This document shows positions 9,308 to 17,999 of a stretch of DNA of 59,592 nt, in pieces (within the stretch, counting starts at the first letter, position 1; every line of letters begins with the position of its first letter). The translations under genes were made by a program, and so were the position numbers. The notes beneath the pieces are model-generated. The model saw only the letters and a program-made list of their open reading frames with translations, made no database searches and had not been told where the DNA came from. Source of the DNA: Fibrobacterota bacterium (GTDB lineage Bacteria > Fibrobacterota > Chitinivibrionia > Chitinivibrionales > Chitinispirillaceae); contig JAEWVR010000010.1 of the NCBI GenBank assembly GCA_023459055.1, positions 1 to 59,592 on the forward strand, read 5' to 3'.

Positions 9308-10536
9308 TTTTTTACCTCATTCTTAAAAACAAACAATTGTTTCTCAGGATCACTATTGGCTTTTAAAAAGCTCATTAGTAAAATATAATTCTTTATCCCA
9401 AATAATTTCTTTAGTAAGTAAAGTCCATTTATCAGCATTCGTTTTTTTCTGTCAAAACCAGCAAGCTCTTTTCCCCTCAAGTTGGTAATTACCTGTTTTT
9501 TTTCATTTATAATCAATCCATTCTTCTGAAGTTTATTATAGAATGATCCTTCTGATATAGAAAATGGATTATCAAACTTTAGGTTTATTGCTCGATAATA
9601 TCTACGCTGAAATTGAAATATATTAATTCCATTTTCAAAATTATTATAAAAATATGTACTTTTTGATATTTTTTCATAGTTATTATTATATAGACATTTT
9701 GCATAATCATAAAAAATATCTTTATATTCAGGCATATCTTTCAGAGTAACTGTTGTTTGTCTCCCCGGCTTCGTAATTGAATCTGGATTCTTTGGGTCAA
9801 AACCTGTAAAATGGAAAAATATTAGAGGTTTTCCATCAACTAAATAAGTTTGTTTGTCCTTTGTTAACTTGCGCTGATGCATATTGCAATGTGAAATATT
9901 TAACCCAGTATGTCTTGTAATATGCACCCCTGAATTGAAATACGATGGGATAAGATCCATCCATTTCTGATCCACATGCAACGCATTTTCTCTGTCTACA
10001 TAACATTTATCTTGTAACCTTTTCTTCCACCATTCGATCACCTGCAAAGCCTCTGGTTTATTAGAAAATGCTGCAAATCCTAAATTGTATATGCCAACAA
10101 AAAGTATTGTTTCTTCACGTATGGGACCTGAATCATTAAGATCCATTCTTGTAAAATGAGGAGTCAGGATTAGAAAGTTGTCATCCAACAAATTAAACAC
10201 ATAATCTAATGAGTTATATACATAAATATCAGGATCAAGATATATAACTTTATCATATTTTTCATGCTTAAAGAGGTAATGAAAATAAAACGGTTTTACC
10301 GATGTAGAGAATTCCAGAACATCGTACTTAAAGGCAAGATCCTTGTAAATCTCTCTCTCAATAGTTTTAAACTCAACGATTCTATGCTTTTCTTTTTGTA
10401 AATCTATAAAGCCATCAACTTCATCTGACAATAAAATTGAAAAGTCAATATCTGGGTGAATTTTCTTTATTGAATCTCCTAACGTTCTCGCATGTGAGAG
10501 ATAGTTTTTTGCGCATATTGTAAATACAGCCTTCAT
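9304..10536 (-). CDS. Glycosyltransferase, GT8-like nucleotide-diphospho-sugar transferase
   Basis: The 410-residue protein starts MKAVFTICAKNYLSHARTLG, a signature of a GT8-related group in polysaccharide clusters, and carries the DxD motif in KVIYLDPDIYVYNSLD near residue 95. A later NLGFAAFSN stretch and a LIFFHFTGFDP segment are also typical of the group. The C-terminal 120 residues are poorly conserved and of unknown role. The gene overlaps its downstream neighbour by four bases and belongs to the same operon. Confidence 0.75.
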   Translation of the reverse strand: MKAVFTICAKNYLSHARTLGDSIKKIHPDIDFSILLSDEVDGFIDLQKEKHRIVEFKTIEREIYKDLAFKYDVLEFSTSVKPFYFHYLFKHEKYDKVIYLDPDIYVYNSLDYVFNLLDDNFLILTPHFTRMDLNDSGPIREETILFVGIYNLGFAAFSNKPEALQVIEWWKKRLQDKCYVDRENALHVDQKWMDLIPSYFNSGVHITRHTGLNISHCNMHQRKLTKDKQTYLVDGKPLIFFHFTGFDPKNPDSITKPGRQTTVTLKDMPEYKDIFYDYAKCLYNNNYEKISKSTYFYNNFENGINIFQFQRRYYRAINLKFDNPFSISEGSFYNKLQKNGLIINEKKQVITNLRGKELAGFDRKKRMLINGLYLLKKLFGIKNYILLMSFLKANSDPEKQLFVFKNEVKK

Positions 10537-10556
10537 TAATTAATCCTTTACAGTTT

Positions 10557-11579
10557 CTATAACCTTTCAAATTTTTCGTTAAATTCCATTCCAAACTTCT
10601 TTTTCTTAATTATTAAATAAAGCAAAGACAAAATACCATAGGTACATTTTGGAAATTGCATCAGTAACAAATAGATATATGTTTCAACTTTATTCTTTAA
10701 ACTTGAGTCAAAATAATGCATTCTTGCTCTATAATGAAAATAGCTATGTTTCCAACCGATATAATCTTTTGATCTTAATGCCGAAAATAATGTTTCAAAA
10801 AACAACTGCCTTCGGTTTAAAGAATAATTAAATAATGCTAATATCTTCCCTGCTAATAATTTTCTGGTAATTGAATTCATTGGTAACTCAAGTAGAATTG
10901 GAAGACTTAGTGCTACATTAAACAAGGAGTTACCGGACTCCTCTTTTTGCCAATGAACTACCTGCTCGGAACTGAATAAAATGTTAGAATCATTATCTTT
11001 CAAATGAAAAAGGAGCATTCCAATATGAAATCCTAATGAATAAATATATTGATAACCTATTCGAATATGTTTTTGTAAGACTTCTACTTTATATATCCCA
11101 GCTGAGATAAAAAGAACATTACTAAAAGAGTCCATTTTAGTTATAAATTCATCACTTCCATGAGTAATGAATGACTGTGATCTTGTAAACCTATCCACAT
11201 TGGAAAAGAAATTAATGAAACAGCAATCATGATTTTTATCTATTTTGTCAAGTACAATATTTAATCCATTTTTTAATACCAAATCATCATCACCTAAAAA
11301 CCATATCCACTCTGACTCACATAATTCTAGACCTCGAAGCATATTAGCAGATGCTCCAACATTAAATTTATTTCTATGAATTGAATATTTAACATCTGCA
11401 TATTTCTTAAATAAAATACCCAAGGTCTCTTTAACAGGAATTTCAGAACAATTATCCATTATCAACAATGTACAATCCTTACAATCATTTAATTGAGGGA
11501 GTAAGTTGATAAGTCCTTCATATAATATATTATTGCGATTATATGTAGGAATTACGATTGTCAACTTATTTTTTGCCAT
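10557..11579 (-). CDS. Glycosyltransferase family 2
   Basis: The 340-residue form begins MAKNKLTIVIPTYNRNNILY and has the metal-binding motif in WIWFLGDDDLV near residue 98, as expected for a GT-A family 2 enzyme. The frame stays open 54 codons upstream, but that stretch lies over the end of wzx and reads like out-of-frame membrane sequence, so I place the start at 11579, 14 bases after the flippase stop. The C-terminal 100 residues are basic and hydrophobic and may contact the membrane. Confidence 0.82.
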   Translation of the reverse strand: MAKNKLTIVIPTYNRNNILYEGLINLLPQLNDCKDCTLLIMDNCSEIPVKETLGILFKKYADVKYSIHRNKFNVGASANMLRGLELCESEWIWFLGDDDLVLKNGLNIVLDKIDKNHDCCFINFFSNVDRFTRSQSFITHGSDEFITKMDSFSNVLFISAGIYKVEVLQKHIRIGYQYIYSLGFHIGMLLFHLKDNDSNILFSSEQVVHWQKEESGNSLFNVALSLPILLELPMNSITRKLLAGKILALFNYSLNRRQLFFETLFSALRSKDYIGWKHSYFHYRARMHYFDSSLKNKVETYIYLLLMQFPKCTYGILSLLYLIIKKKKFGMEFNEKFERL

Positions 11580-11593
11580 CTTTACACATCTTT

Positions 11594-12985
11594 CTACAAT
11601 TGGACAATCTTGAACTGAGCTAAATAAAAATTTCTTTTCTTTATGTAAACAAATCCATATGCAAATAAAGAAATCCATGTGATCGTAACGTAACTTATCA
11701 ATGTAATAAACATTGATTTGTAATACCCCACTCCAAGCCATACTGAACCTATAATAAGAATTGCATTTATTAAAGAAATGAACATAAAAGGCTCGTTTTT
11801 AAATGAGCGCAGGTACATAGCCCAGTTACTGATAATTACCAATGGCGGAATAAACATCATTAATAAAAAGATTTCACCAATTGAGAGTATTCTGTTATTT
11901 AAATGTATTAAAGGAAAAACTAAATGACATGTCAAGACAACTACTACAATCAAAAATAATGACATTGACAATTCCTGAACATGTAATTTTCGAATCAATA
12001 TATCCATCTGTACTAAATCTTTTTTTGCAGCAAGAGCATTCATCATAGGTAATTTATTATTCCCCCATAATAGAGCGACCCCTTGAACTGCAGTAGTAAT
12101 TGCCAGCGTCATACCCAATTTTCCACCCATCTCCGCGCCTAGGTAATAGACCGTGAGAGGAATGATCGATTGATAAACAAAATATCCTGAAATAGCACTA
12201 ATTGTATATCGCCATTGAAAAGAGAACATCTCTTTAAGCCAATTGACTTTATTTATAATCTTTGAATTAAACACACCTGTCCAAAAAAGCTTTTCTTTCC
12301 AATAGTACATACACACAGAAACAGTTATGTTGATACCATTACTAAGTCCCAATGCCCATATTTTAAAACCTACCATCAAAAATAACCATAAGGATAAGGT
12401 ACTGACGATTATTGAAATTAAACTTACCTTTTGTACAAATGCCACTTTATGACAACCCATTTTAATTGCACCAAATAATGATACTAATAATGAGCCAGCA
12501 CCTGTAAAGGAATAGAAAAACCATGCAAGGATGGTATTTAAATCACCTGATGTTTTTTGAAAGTAAAAACATCCAAAAATCGACAGAAAAAACAATGCGA
12601 TTAATATCAATATGAAATACAATTTAAAGGAAAACTGAATTAGTGAGTTAAAACGATCCTTGTGATTATCCAGTCCAACAATCTTATCATTTTCAATTGA
12701 TTTCAGATGAGCAAATTCATGACTTACAAATTGGGTAATAATTGAGGTAAACCCAAGTTCTGCAAAAATTGTAAGGGCACCAAGACTAATAAATGAGTAC
12801 CAAAAGCCCTGCTCCGTTAGAGTAAGAACTCTTGCAATTACAATTAAAGTTATTGGCCCCTTCAAAAAAGAAATAGATCTAAACAATAAACCATATAAAT
12901 TAGCTCTGTCCAGATCGACAATGTGAACAATTTTATTTATAGATTTTGCAATTTCTATCTTATTTATGGTTTTACTATTAGCCAT
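11594..12985 (-). CDS. Polysaccharide flippase (Wzx-like, MATE/MVF superfamily)
   Basis: This 463-residue protein has about twelve hydrophobic helices. The first block LLFRSISFLKGPITLIVIAR followed by LTLTEQGFWYSFISLGAL is typical of Wzx proteins, in which an early helix ends in a YG/WY pair. It would move the undecaprenyl-linked repeat unit across the inner membrane. It stands next to glycosyltransferases and upstream of the Wzy-like gene in the same operon, which supports the call more than any single residue. Confidence 0.85.
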   Translation of the reverse strand: MANSKTINKIEIAKSINKIVHIVDLDRANLYGLLFRSISFLKGPITLIVIARVLTLTEQGFWYSFISLGALTIFAELGFTSIITQFVSHEFAHLKSIENDKIVGLDNHKDRFNSLIQFSFKLYFILILIALFFLSIFGCFYFQKTSGDLNTILAWFFYSFTGAGSLLVSLFGAIKMGCHKVAFVQKVSLISIIVSTLSLWLFLMVGFKIWALGLSNGINITVSVCMYYWKEKLFWTGVFNSKIINKVNWLKEMFSFQWRYTISAISGYFVYQSIIPLTVYYLGAEMGGKLGMTLAITTAVQGVALLWGNNKLPMMNALAAKKDLVQMDILIRKLHVQELSMSLFLIVVVVLTCHLVFPLIHLNNRILSIGEIFLLMMFIPPLVIISNWAMYLRSFKNEPFMFISLINAILIIGSVWLGVGYYKSMFITLISYVTITWISLFAYGFVYIKKRNFYLAQFKIVQL

Positions 12986-13072
12986 TTAATTAACTTAATT
13001 TTAAACACTTCGTTTCGCTTATAATGTAAACTTGCTATTCCGATTTTTAATCGAACACAACATGGTGTCAAT

Positions 13073-13993
13073 TCATTTAAACTTATTAATTTCCGATTTG
13101 TGTTTTTCAGCATGTAAAAAGAAAAAATTGGTTTCTAATGTATCATCTGTGATCATATCAATTTTACTTAGCTTTTCTTGATTTAAAAAATAACAAGCAT
13201 ATCCCAGATCTTTAAACCATTTGATTACATCATTAGGATGGTAATTGAATTTGGCAGACCACTTTCTTAACAGTTCAGTAAAAATTATTGGTTTGTCTCT
13301 TTTAATTGTTTCATAAGCTCCTTTAAATGCTAAAAATTCTGCCCCTTCAACATCAATTTTTATATAATCAATTTTTAGATTATTTTCTTTTATAAAAGTA
13401 TCAATACGTTTCAATTTGGCTCTTATTTCTTTAACCGTCGAATTACCTGACAGATTTTGAAGGCTGGAATTCCCGCAACCTTCCGGATAAACGTAAAAAA
13501 CCGCATCTTTATCTTCATCTGAAAAGCCTATATTGAATAGATTATCAGTTGGAATCTTATTTAATTCACAGTTCTCTGTCAACATTTCGAACGTTTTTGG
13601 TATAGGTTCAAATGTGAAAATATTCAAATCTTTATAATGTTTTTTCAAATTTATTGTATACCAACCGACATTTCCTCCAATATCAAAAATTGTCCAATCA
13701 GGTTTAATAATTTTCTTAAAAAAATCCAAAATTTCATTTTCATATGTTGAAAAATTCAAAATTTCTATTGGGATTATTCGTCTGTCAGGATATTGTGCAA
13801 TTAAATGTACCGTATCATTTCTTGTTGTAAGAACCACTTTCCCATCTGTAATTTCAATCTTTTTGATATCTGTACTTCCAATATAGTCAGCATAATCAAA
13901 TAAGGTTTCGTGTACGCTATACATTTTTTCAATAAAGGTGCTCTTGTTAAATTCTTTTTTCTGAAAAGACTCTTTAATTTCTTTTAATTTCAC
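13073..13993 (-). CDS. FkbM-family SAM-dependent methyltransferase
   Basis: This 306-residue protein has the FkbM core: SAM motif I as FDIGGNVGWYTINL near residues 107-120, an acidic strand end in IFTFEPIPKTFEML, and the family block IDYIKIDVEGAEFLAFKGA near residues 205-225. The start is GTG at 13993, sharing the bases GTGA with the stop of the upstream SDR gene. FkbM enzymes in such loci usually O-methylate a sugar of the repeat unit or chain end; the acceptor here is unknown. Distance from the sugar-branching genes is zero, so methylation of the branched sugar is possible. Confidence 0.85.
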   Translation of the reverse strand: MKLKEIKESFQKKEFNKSTFIEKMYSVHETLFDYADYIGSTDIKKIEITDGKVVLTTRNDTVHLIAQYPDRRIIPIEILNFSTYENEILDFFKKIIKPDWTIFDIGGNVGWYTINLKKHYKDLNIFTFEPIPKTFEMLTENCELNKIPTDNLFNIGFSDEDKDAVFYVYPEGCGNSSLQNLSGNSTVKEIRAKLKRIDTFIKENNLKIDYIKIDVEGAEFLAFKGAYETIKRDKPIIFTELLRKWSAKFNYHPNDVIKWFKDLGYACYFLNQEKLSKIDMITDDTLETNFFFLHAEKHKSEINKFK

Positions 13994-15042
13994 CTAAAAC
14001 TCCTAATCGTTCGATAAAAACTTTCATTTATAGTATATTTTATATTCCAACCAAGTGATTTAATTTTTGCATTTGAAGGAAAGTGGAACTTTAATGGACT
14101 TTCCAGATAATCGATGGATTCATGTCGTTTTTCACAAACAACGTCAATTTTTTTTTCAGGAAATAACCCTACAAGCAAATAGGCTAGTTTTGCAATAGAA
14201 ATGTTTTCATCACCTGCTACGTTATAAGCTTCTCTATTTAATCCCTTCAATAAAACCAGGAAAAAGCCAACTGTTGCATCAGCGATATAACAAAACACTC
14301 TTTTTGCAGATCCATCGCTTTTCATAACAATATTTCTATTGTTAACAACATCAAAAACAAAATCAGCAAAAACACGGCCATCATCCTGACGCATCATTGG
14401 CCCAAATGTATGAAATGGTCGCACGATTTTTACTGGAATTCCAAATTGGTGACTCCAGCAAATACACATCGTTTCAGCCATTCTTTTACTTTCTGCGTAA
14501 CAGCTTCTTACATTAGTTGGGTCAACGTATCCATAATCAGTTTCAGAAATATTCGATTTATCATCAGATACCTGACCGTAAACTTCACCACTGCTAAAAA
14601 GTAAAAATCCTTTAACTTTATTTTTAAGAGCAAGCTCCAATAAATTTTTTGTTCCTAGAATGTTGGCATTTAGCGTTCCAACCGGGTCAACTCCATAATA
14701 TTTTGGACTTGCCTGGCTTGCTGCATGAATGACAAAATCAACTTTTTCAAAATATTGTATTGGAGTACAGACATCCTGGTTGATTAAAACAAGATCAGGT
14801 CTACCTTCGTAATATGCAAAACGTTCTTTTGCTCTTTCCAGATTTCGTACGACTCCAACAACTTTAACTGGATTGCCCAGCTTCCGACCATTCAACTGAA
14901 GAAGAGTATCAACCAAATACGATGGTAACAAACCGTTCGCTCCAGAAATCAATACTGTACAGCCAAAAAACAAGTCCCATGCCAGTGCATTTGAAAGAAT
15001 GTAATCTGTATCTTCCTTGATGATTGTATTAATTTGTTTCAT
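13990..15042 (-). CDS. NAD(P)-dependent SDR epimerase/reductase, candidate branched-sugar reductase
   Basis: This 350-residue extended SDR carries a 30-residue N-terminal lead before the nucleotide-binding motif ISGANGLLPSYLV, then FSSGEVYGQ and the catalytic YAESK (YxxxK). The family resembles sugar-nucleotide dehydratases and decarboxylases. The 4-base overlap with the next SDR gene and, through it, with the aldolase gene suggests a step in the same sugar pathway. By analogy with YerF in yersiniose synthesis it could reduce the side-chain ketone left after the thiamine enzyme acts. Simple epimerisation of another sugar is an alternative. Confidence 0.75.
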   Translation of the reverse strand: MKQINTIIKEDTDYILSNALAWDLFFGCTVLISGANGLLPSYLVDTLLQLNGRKLGNPVKVVGVVRNLERAKERFAYYEGRPDLVLINQDVCTPIQYFEKVDFVIHAASQASPKYYGVDPVGTLNANILGTKNLLELALKNKVKGFLLFSSGEVYGQVSDDKSNISETDYGYVDPTNVRSCYAESKRMAETMCICWSHQFGIPVKIVRPFHTFGPMMRQDDGRVFADFVFDVVNNRNIVMKSDGSAKRVFCYIADATVGFFLVLLKGLNREAYNVAGDENISIAKLAYLLVGLFPEKKIDVVCEKRHESIDYLESPLKFHFPSNAKIKSLGWNIKYTINESFYRTIRSFR

Positions 15043-16100
15043 ATTGTTTTTAAGCTCTCATCTTTAAACCACTCAATCGAGCGTAGTAAGGCATTATTCA
15101 ATGAAACCTTATTTTTTAAATTTAAGTTTTCAGCTCTTCCAATATCAGGGATGAGACGACTGATTTTATTTGTTGCAGGTGCAATATTTGATTGTATTTC
15201 GATTTTTTGAGGAAAAAAAGAGGCAATTTTTAAAGCCAAATTGTAAAGAGAAATCTCTTCAACAGAGCCCAAATTATAGGCTTGACCAGATTTTCCAGAA
15301 ACTAACAAAGTCAATAACCAATTAACCATATCACTTGGGTACATGTAGCTTCTGATTGTACAACCATCTCCAAGAATTCTAATTGGTCCGCCATTTAGAG
15401 CCTCAGAAATAAAGTTATTAATTGCCCATGGTCTATTAAGTCGTTGATATGGACCAATAAAAGCAAACGGTCGAGCCGTTACAATCTCCATTCGCTGCTG
15501 TGTTCTAAATATACTGCACAGAACCTCAGCCATTCGTTTACCTTCAGTGTATGTAGACATTGCAGTATTGGTATCAGGCCCGCCAAGAAATTCTTCCTTA
15601 ATCCTATCTAATTCAATAGGTTGTGACCCATATATCAAACCTGAACTTATATTGAGCATTCGCTTTAAATTCGGTAAACGAGCTGCAGTATCAAGCAATG
15701 AGTTTGTACCATTTACAATGGTTCTGAATACTTTCATTGGATCTGAAGCGTTTAGACGATTATCTGGAGATCCTGCAGCGTGAATAATGTAAGTTATGTC
15801 TTCAGGCAACTCGTAAATACTTGCTAACTCATTAGAAATTAAAGAGATATCATGTCTCGAAGATAGGTGTGGTGCGATTTCTTTAAACTGATAGGCATGT
15901 CGGGAAAGAAGGTAAAGCCTGATTTTAAATGCATAATTATCATTTAAGAACGTAATCACTTCACTGAGCCAAGATCCGATAAAACCAGTACCACCAGTAA
16001 TCAGAATTGATGCTCCTCTTAGGTTTTCAATTTTCCCTTGTAGTTCTTCGCTAATTTCTTCACAATCATGTGTAATTATTCTCAATTGTTTATCTGTCAT
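15039..16100 (-). CDS. NAD(P)-dependent SDR epimerase/reductase, second of a tandem pair
   Basis: This 353-residue protein has the same build as its neighbour: an N-terminal lead, ILITGGTGFIGSWLSEV, a serine in NISSGLIYGSQ and YTEGK as YxxxK. The two proteins share local patterns (KRMAE after the active-site lysine, and RPF-x6-GP in the middle), so they look like diverged tandem paralogues rather than recent copies. It overlaps the aldolase gene upstream and the other SDR gene downstream by four bases each. One of the pair may reduce the new side chain and the other set a ring stereocentre; which does what cannot be read from sequence. Confidence 0.75.
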   Translation of the reverse strand: MTDKQLRIITHDCEEISEELQGKIENLRGASILITGGTGFIGSWLSEVITFLNDNYAFKIRLYLLSRHAYQFKEIAPHLSSRHDISLISNELASIYELPEDITYIIHAAGSPDNRLNASDPMKVFRTIVNGTNSLLDTAARLPNLKRMLNISSGLIYGSQPIELDRIKEEFLGGPDTNTAMSTYTEGKRMAEVLCSIFRTQQRMEIVTARPFAFIGPYQRLNRPWAINNFISEALNGGPIRILGDGCTIRSYMYPSDMVNWLLTLLVSGKSGQAYNLGSVEEISLYNLALKIASFFPQKIEIQSNIAPATNKISRLIPDIGRAENLNLKNKVSLNNALLRSIEWFKDESLKTI

Positions 16101-17104
16101 TTCTTTTTTCCTTGAAGATTTATTGCAACTTCAACAATCATATCTTCTTGTCCAGCGACGATTTTCCGTTTTCCGAGTTCAAAAAAGACATCGCGGGGAT
16201 CGACATTGAATTCTTTCGAAATACGAGCGACATGTACTGAGAACGCAGAAAATACACCAGATAGCCCACTGACAATACTAAGTGTTTTAATTGTAGGATT
16301 ATTTTTAACAATTTTATTTTCTGCCAAATCTGCTGCATCTAAAATACCATAAAGATCAATACCTGTTGAATAACCCATTTTTTCCAACACGGCAATCAGC
16401 ACTTCCAACTGAGCATTTCCTGCTCCAGCTCCAAATCCCTTTATAGTACCATCCAAAATCATTGCTCCAGCTTCAACGGCAGCAATAGAATTGGCAATAG
16501 CCAGACCAAGATTGTTGTGTGCATGAAACCCAACAGGAACACTGATTTTATTAACTATTTTACTAATTCTCTCTGTAACATCCGCAGGAATAGATGCTCC
16601 TGCAGAATCCATAATGATTACTGCATCAGCGCCATAAGATTCCATTTTGACACATTCTTCAACCAGCACATCTATCGGGGCCATATGGCTCATCATAAGT
16701 ACCCCAAACGCATCTTTTCCCATTTTTTTTGCATAATCGATATGACGGGCAGTAATGTCAGCTTCGGTGCAGTGTGAAGCGACCCGGACAACATCCACAA
16801 TATCAATTACTTTTTCAAGATCTTTTTTTATAGTTGCGAATCCGGGAATCAGATGTATACCGAGCTTACTTTTTTTCAGATTTTTGCGTGCTGCCTGTAA
16901 CATATCTATATCAGAACACAAACTCTCACCAACCTGAAGCGATGAAGCGCCAAGCCCATTTCCGTGCCCAACTTCAACTATTGGTACACCCGCCTTTTCA
17001 GCAGCGGCAGTATATGCAGCAATCTGTTCAAGAGAAAGCTGGTGCTGTACCGCATGAGAACCATCACGTAATGTGGGGTCACTAATCAGTATGTGTTTCT
17101 TCAT
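16097..17104 (-). CDS. 4-hydroxy-2-oxovalerate aldolase (DmpG/MhpE type)
   Basis: This 335-residue HMGL/DRE-TIM barrel enzyme catalyses pyruvate + acetaldehyde = 4-hydroxy-2-oxopentanoate with a divalent metal. The signature DPTLRDGSHAV gives Arg13, Asp14 and His17, with the same spacing as the DmpG active site, and GFHAHNNLG supplies the two metal histidines (His194, His196). Length is close to that of DmpG (about 345). It overlaps the acylating aldehyde dehydrogenase gene by four bases, the partner it forms a channelling complex with in aromatic degradation. No aromatic catabolic gene is present here, so a synthetic direction for a sugar side chain is my inference. Confidence 0.9.
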   Translation of the reverse strand: MKKHILISDPTLRDGSHAVQHQLSLEQIAAYTAAAEKAGVPIVEVGHGNGLGASSLQVGESLCSDIDMLQAARKNLKKSKLGIHLIPGFATIKKDLEKVIDIVDVVRVASHCTEADITARHIDYAKKMGKDAFGVLMMSHMAPIDVLVEECVKMESYGADAVIIMDSAGASIPADVTERISKIVNKISVPVGFHAHNNLGLAIANSIAAVEAGAMILDGTIKGFGAGAGNAQLEVLIAVLEKMGYSTGIDLYGILDAADLAENKIVKNNPTIKTLSIVSGLSGVFSAFSVHVARISKEFNVDPRDVFFELGKRKIVAGQEDMIVEVAINLQGKKK

Positions 17105-17982
17105 AAATCCCCCTTTTTACTTTGATTTATAGCAAATTCCTCTGCCATGGCTACTGCTGCACAGTTAATAATATCCAAATTTCCAGCATATCTTGGTAGA
17201 AAATCTCCCAGCCCCTGGACTTTCACCATTGTAATCAGCCGCCCATTTTCAAGAGTTGGTGGTATGATTAACTGGTATCCAGGTACATATTGCTGAATCT
17301 TGGTAACCATTTTATCAACCTGTTCACAAATGCCTGAGATATCAGGATCTTTTACTTTCACAAAAATCGTGGTTTGCATATCAATACATGGCTGGGCAGG
17401 ATTTAAATTCAGAATTGCTTTAACTTTTGTACATCCTGAGAAATTTTGATTCCCTTCCTCTGTAGTTTCAATGTATTCATCAAGATTTGCTCTTGTAGCT
17501 GGTCCCGCACTTCGTGATGCGATGCTGGAGACGATTTCGATATATTCAATATTTTTTTGAACAAGTGAAATCGCATGAGAAATAGGAATTGATGCCTGGC
17601 CTCCGCAAGTAACCATATTAACATTTGATGATTTCAGACAATCAGTTAAGTTAACAGCTGGTACACACATTTCGCCTATATGACTGGGCGTCATGTCAAT
17701 AACAAATTTATTTAAACCTCTTAAAATGGGAGCATGTATCAAGTGATCCTGTGCGGATGTTGCATCAAAAACGATATCACATTCAGTTGGATTGTCTTGA
17801 ATCGCCAGAATTCCCCTATCAGAAATTTTTACACCCAGATTGATGGCTTTTTTAATACCTGGAGAATCAAGCCTTCGTCCAATAAACAAACCACATGATA
17901 AATGTTTTGACCGAAGGACTTTTACTAAAAGATCTGTACCAATATTTCCACTACCAATAATCGCAACTTTTAGTTTTTTCAA
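17101..17982 (-). CDS. Acetaldehyde dehydrogenase, acylating (DmpF/MhpF type)
   Basis: This 293-residue enzyme interconverts acetyl-CoA + NADH and acetaldehyde + CoA. The N-terminal NAD motif is IIGSGNIG (residues 8-15), and the catalytic cysteine is Cys126 in VTCGGQASIP, matching the DmpF active site. Residues SASR-like IASRSAGPATRANLDEY follow as in the family. It lies 17 bases downstream of the TPP enzyme gene and overlaps the aldolase gene by four bases. With the aldolase it would supply 4-hydroxy-2-oxopentanoate from acetyl-CoA and pyruvate. The family call is firm, the physiological direction is inferred. Confidence 0.9.
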   Translation of the reverse strand: MKKLKVAIIGSGNIGTDLLVKVLRSKHLSCGLFIGRRLDSPGIKKAINLGVKISDRGILAIQDNPTECDIVFDATSAQDHLIHAPILRGLNKFVIDMTPSHIGEMCVPAVNLTDCLKSSNVNMVTCGGQASIPISHAISLVQKNIEYIEIVSSIASRSAGPATRANLDEYIETTEEGNQNFSGCTKVKAILNLNPAQPCIDMQTTIFVKVKDPDISGICEQVDKMVTKIQQYVPGYQLIIPPTLENGRLITMVKVQGLGDFLPRYAGNLDIINCAAVAMAEEFAINQSKKGDL

Positions 17983-17999
17983 ATCTTGATCCTTTATAC

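Noticed and set aside
11580..11741. N-terminal extension of the family 2 glycosyltransferase
   Set aside because: The 54 extra codons lie over the end of wzx and read as out-of-frame hydrophobic sequence; the real start is ATG at 11579.
16097..17982. Aromatic meta-cleavage pathway (DmpFG in catabolism)
   Set aside because: No ring-cleaving dioxygenase, hydratase or tautomerase gene is nearby and the genes are translationally coupled to sugar genes.
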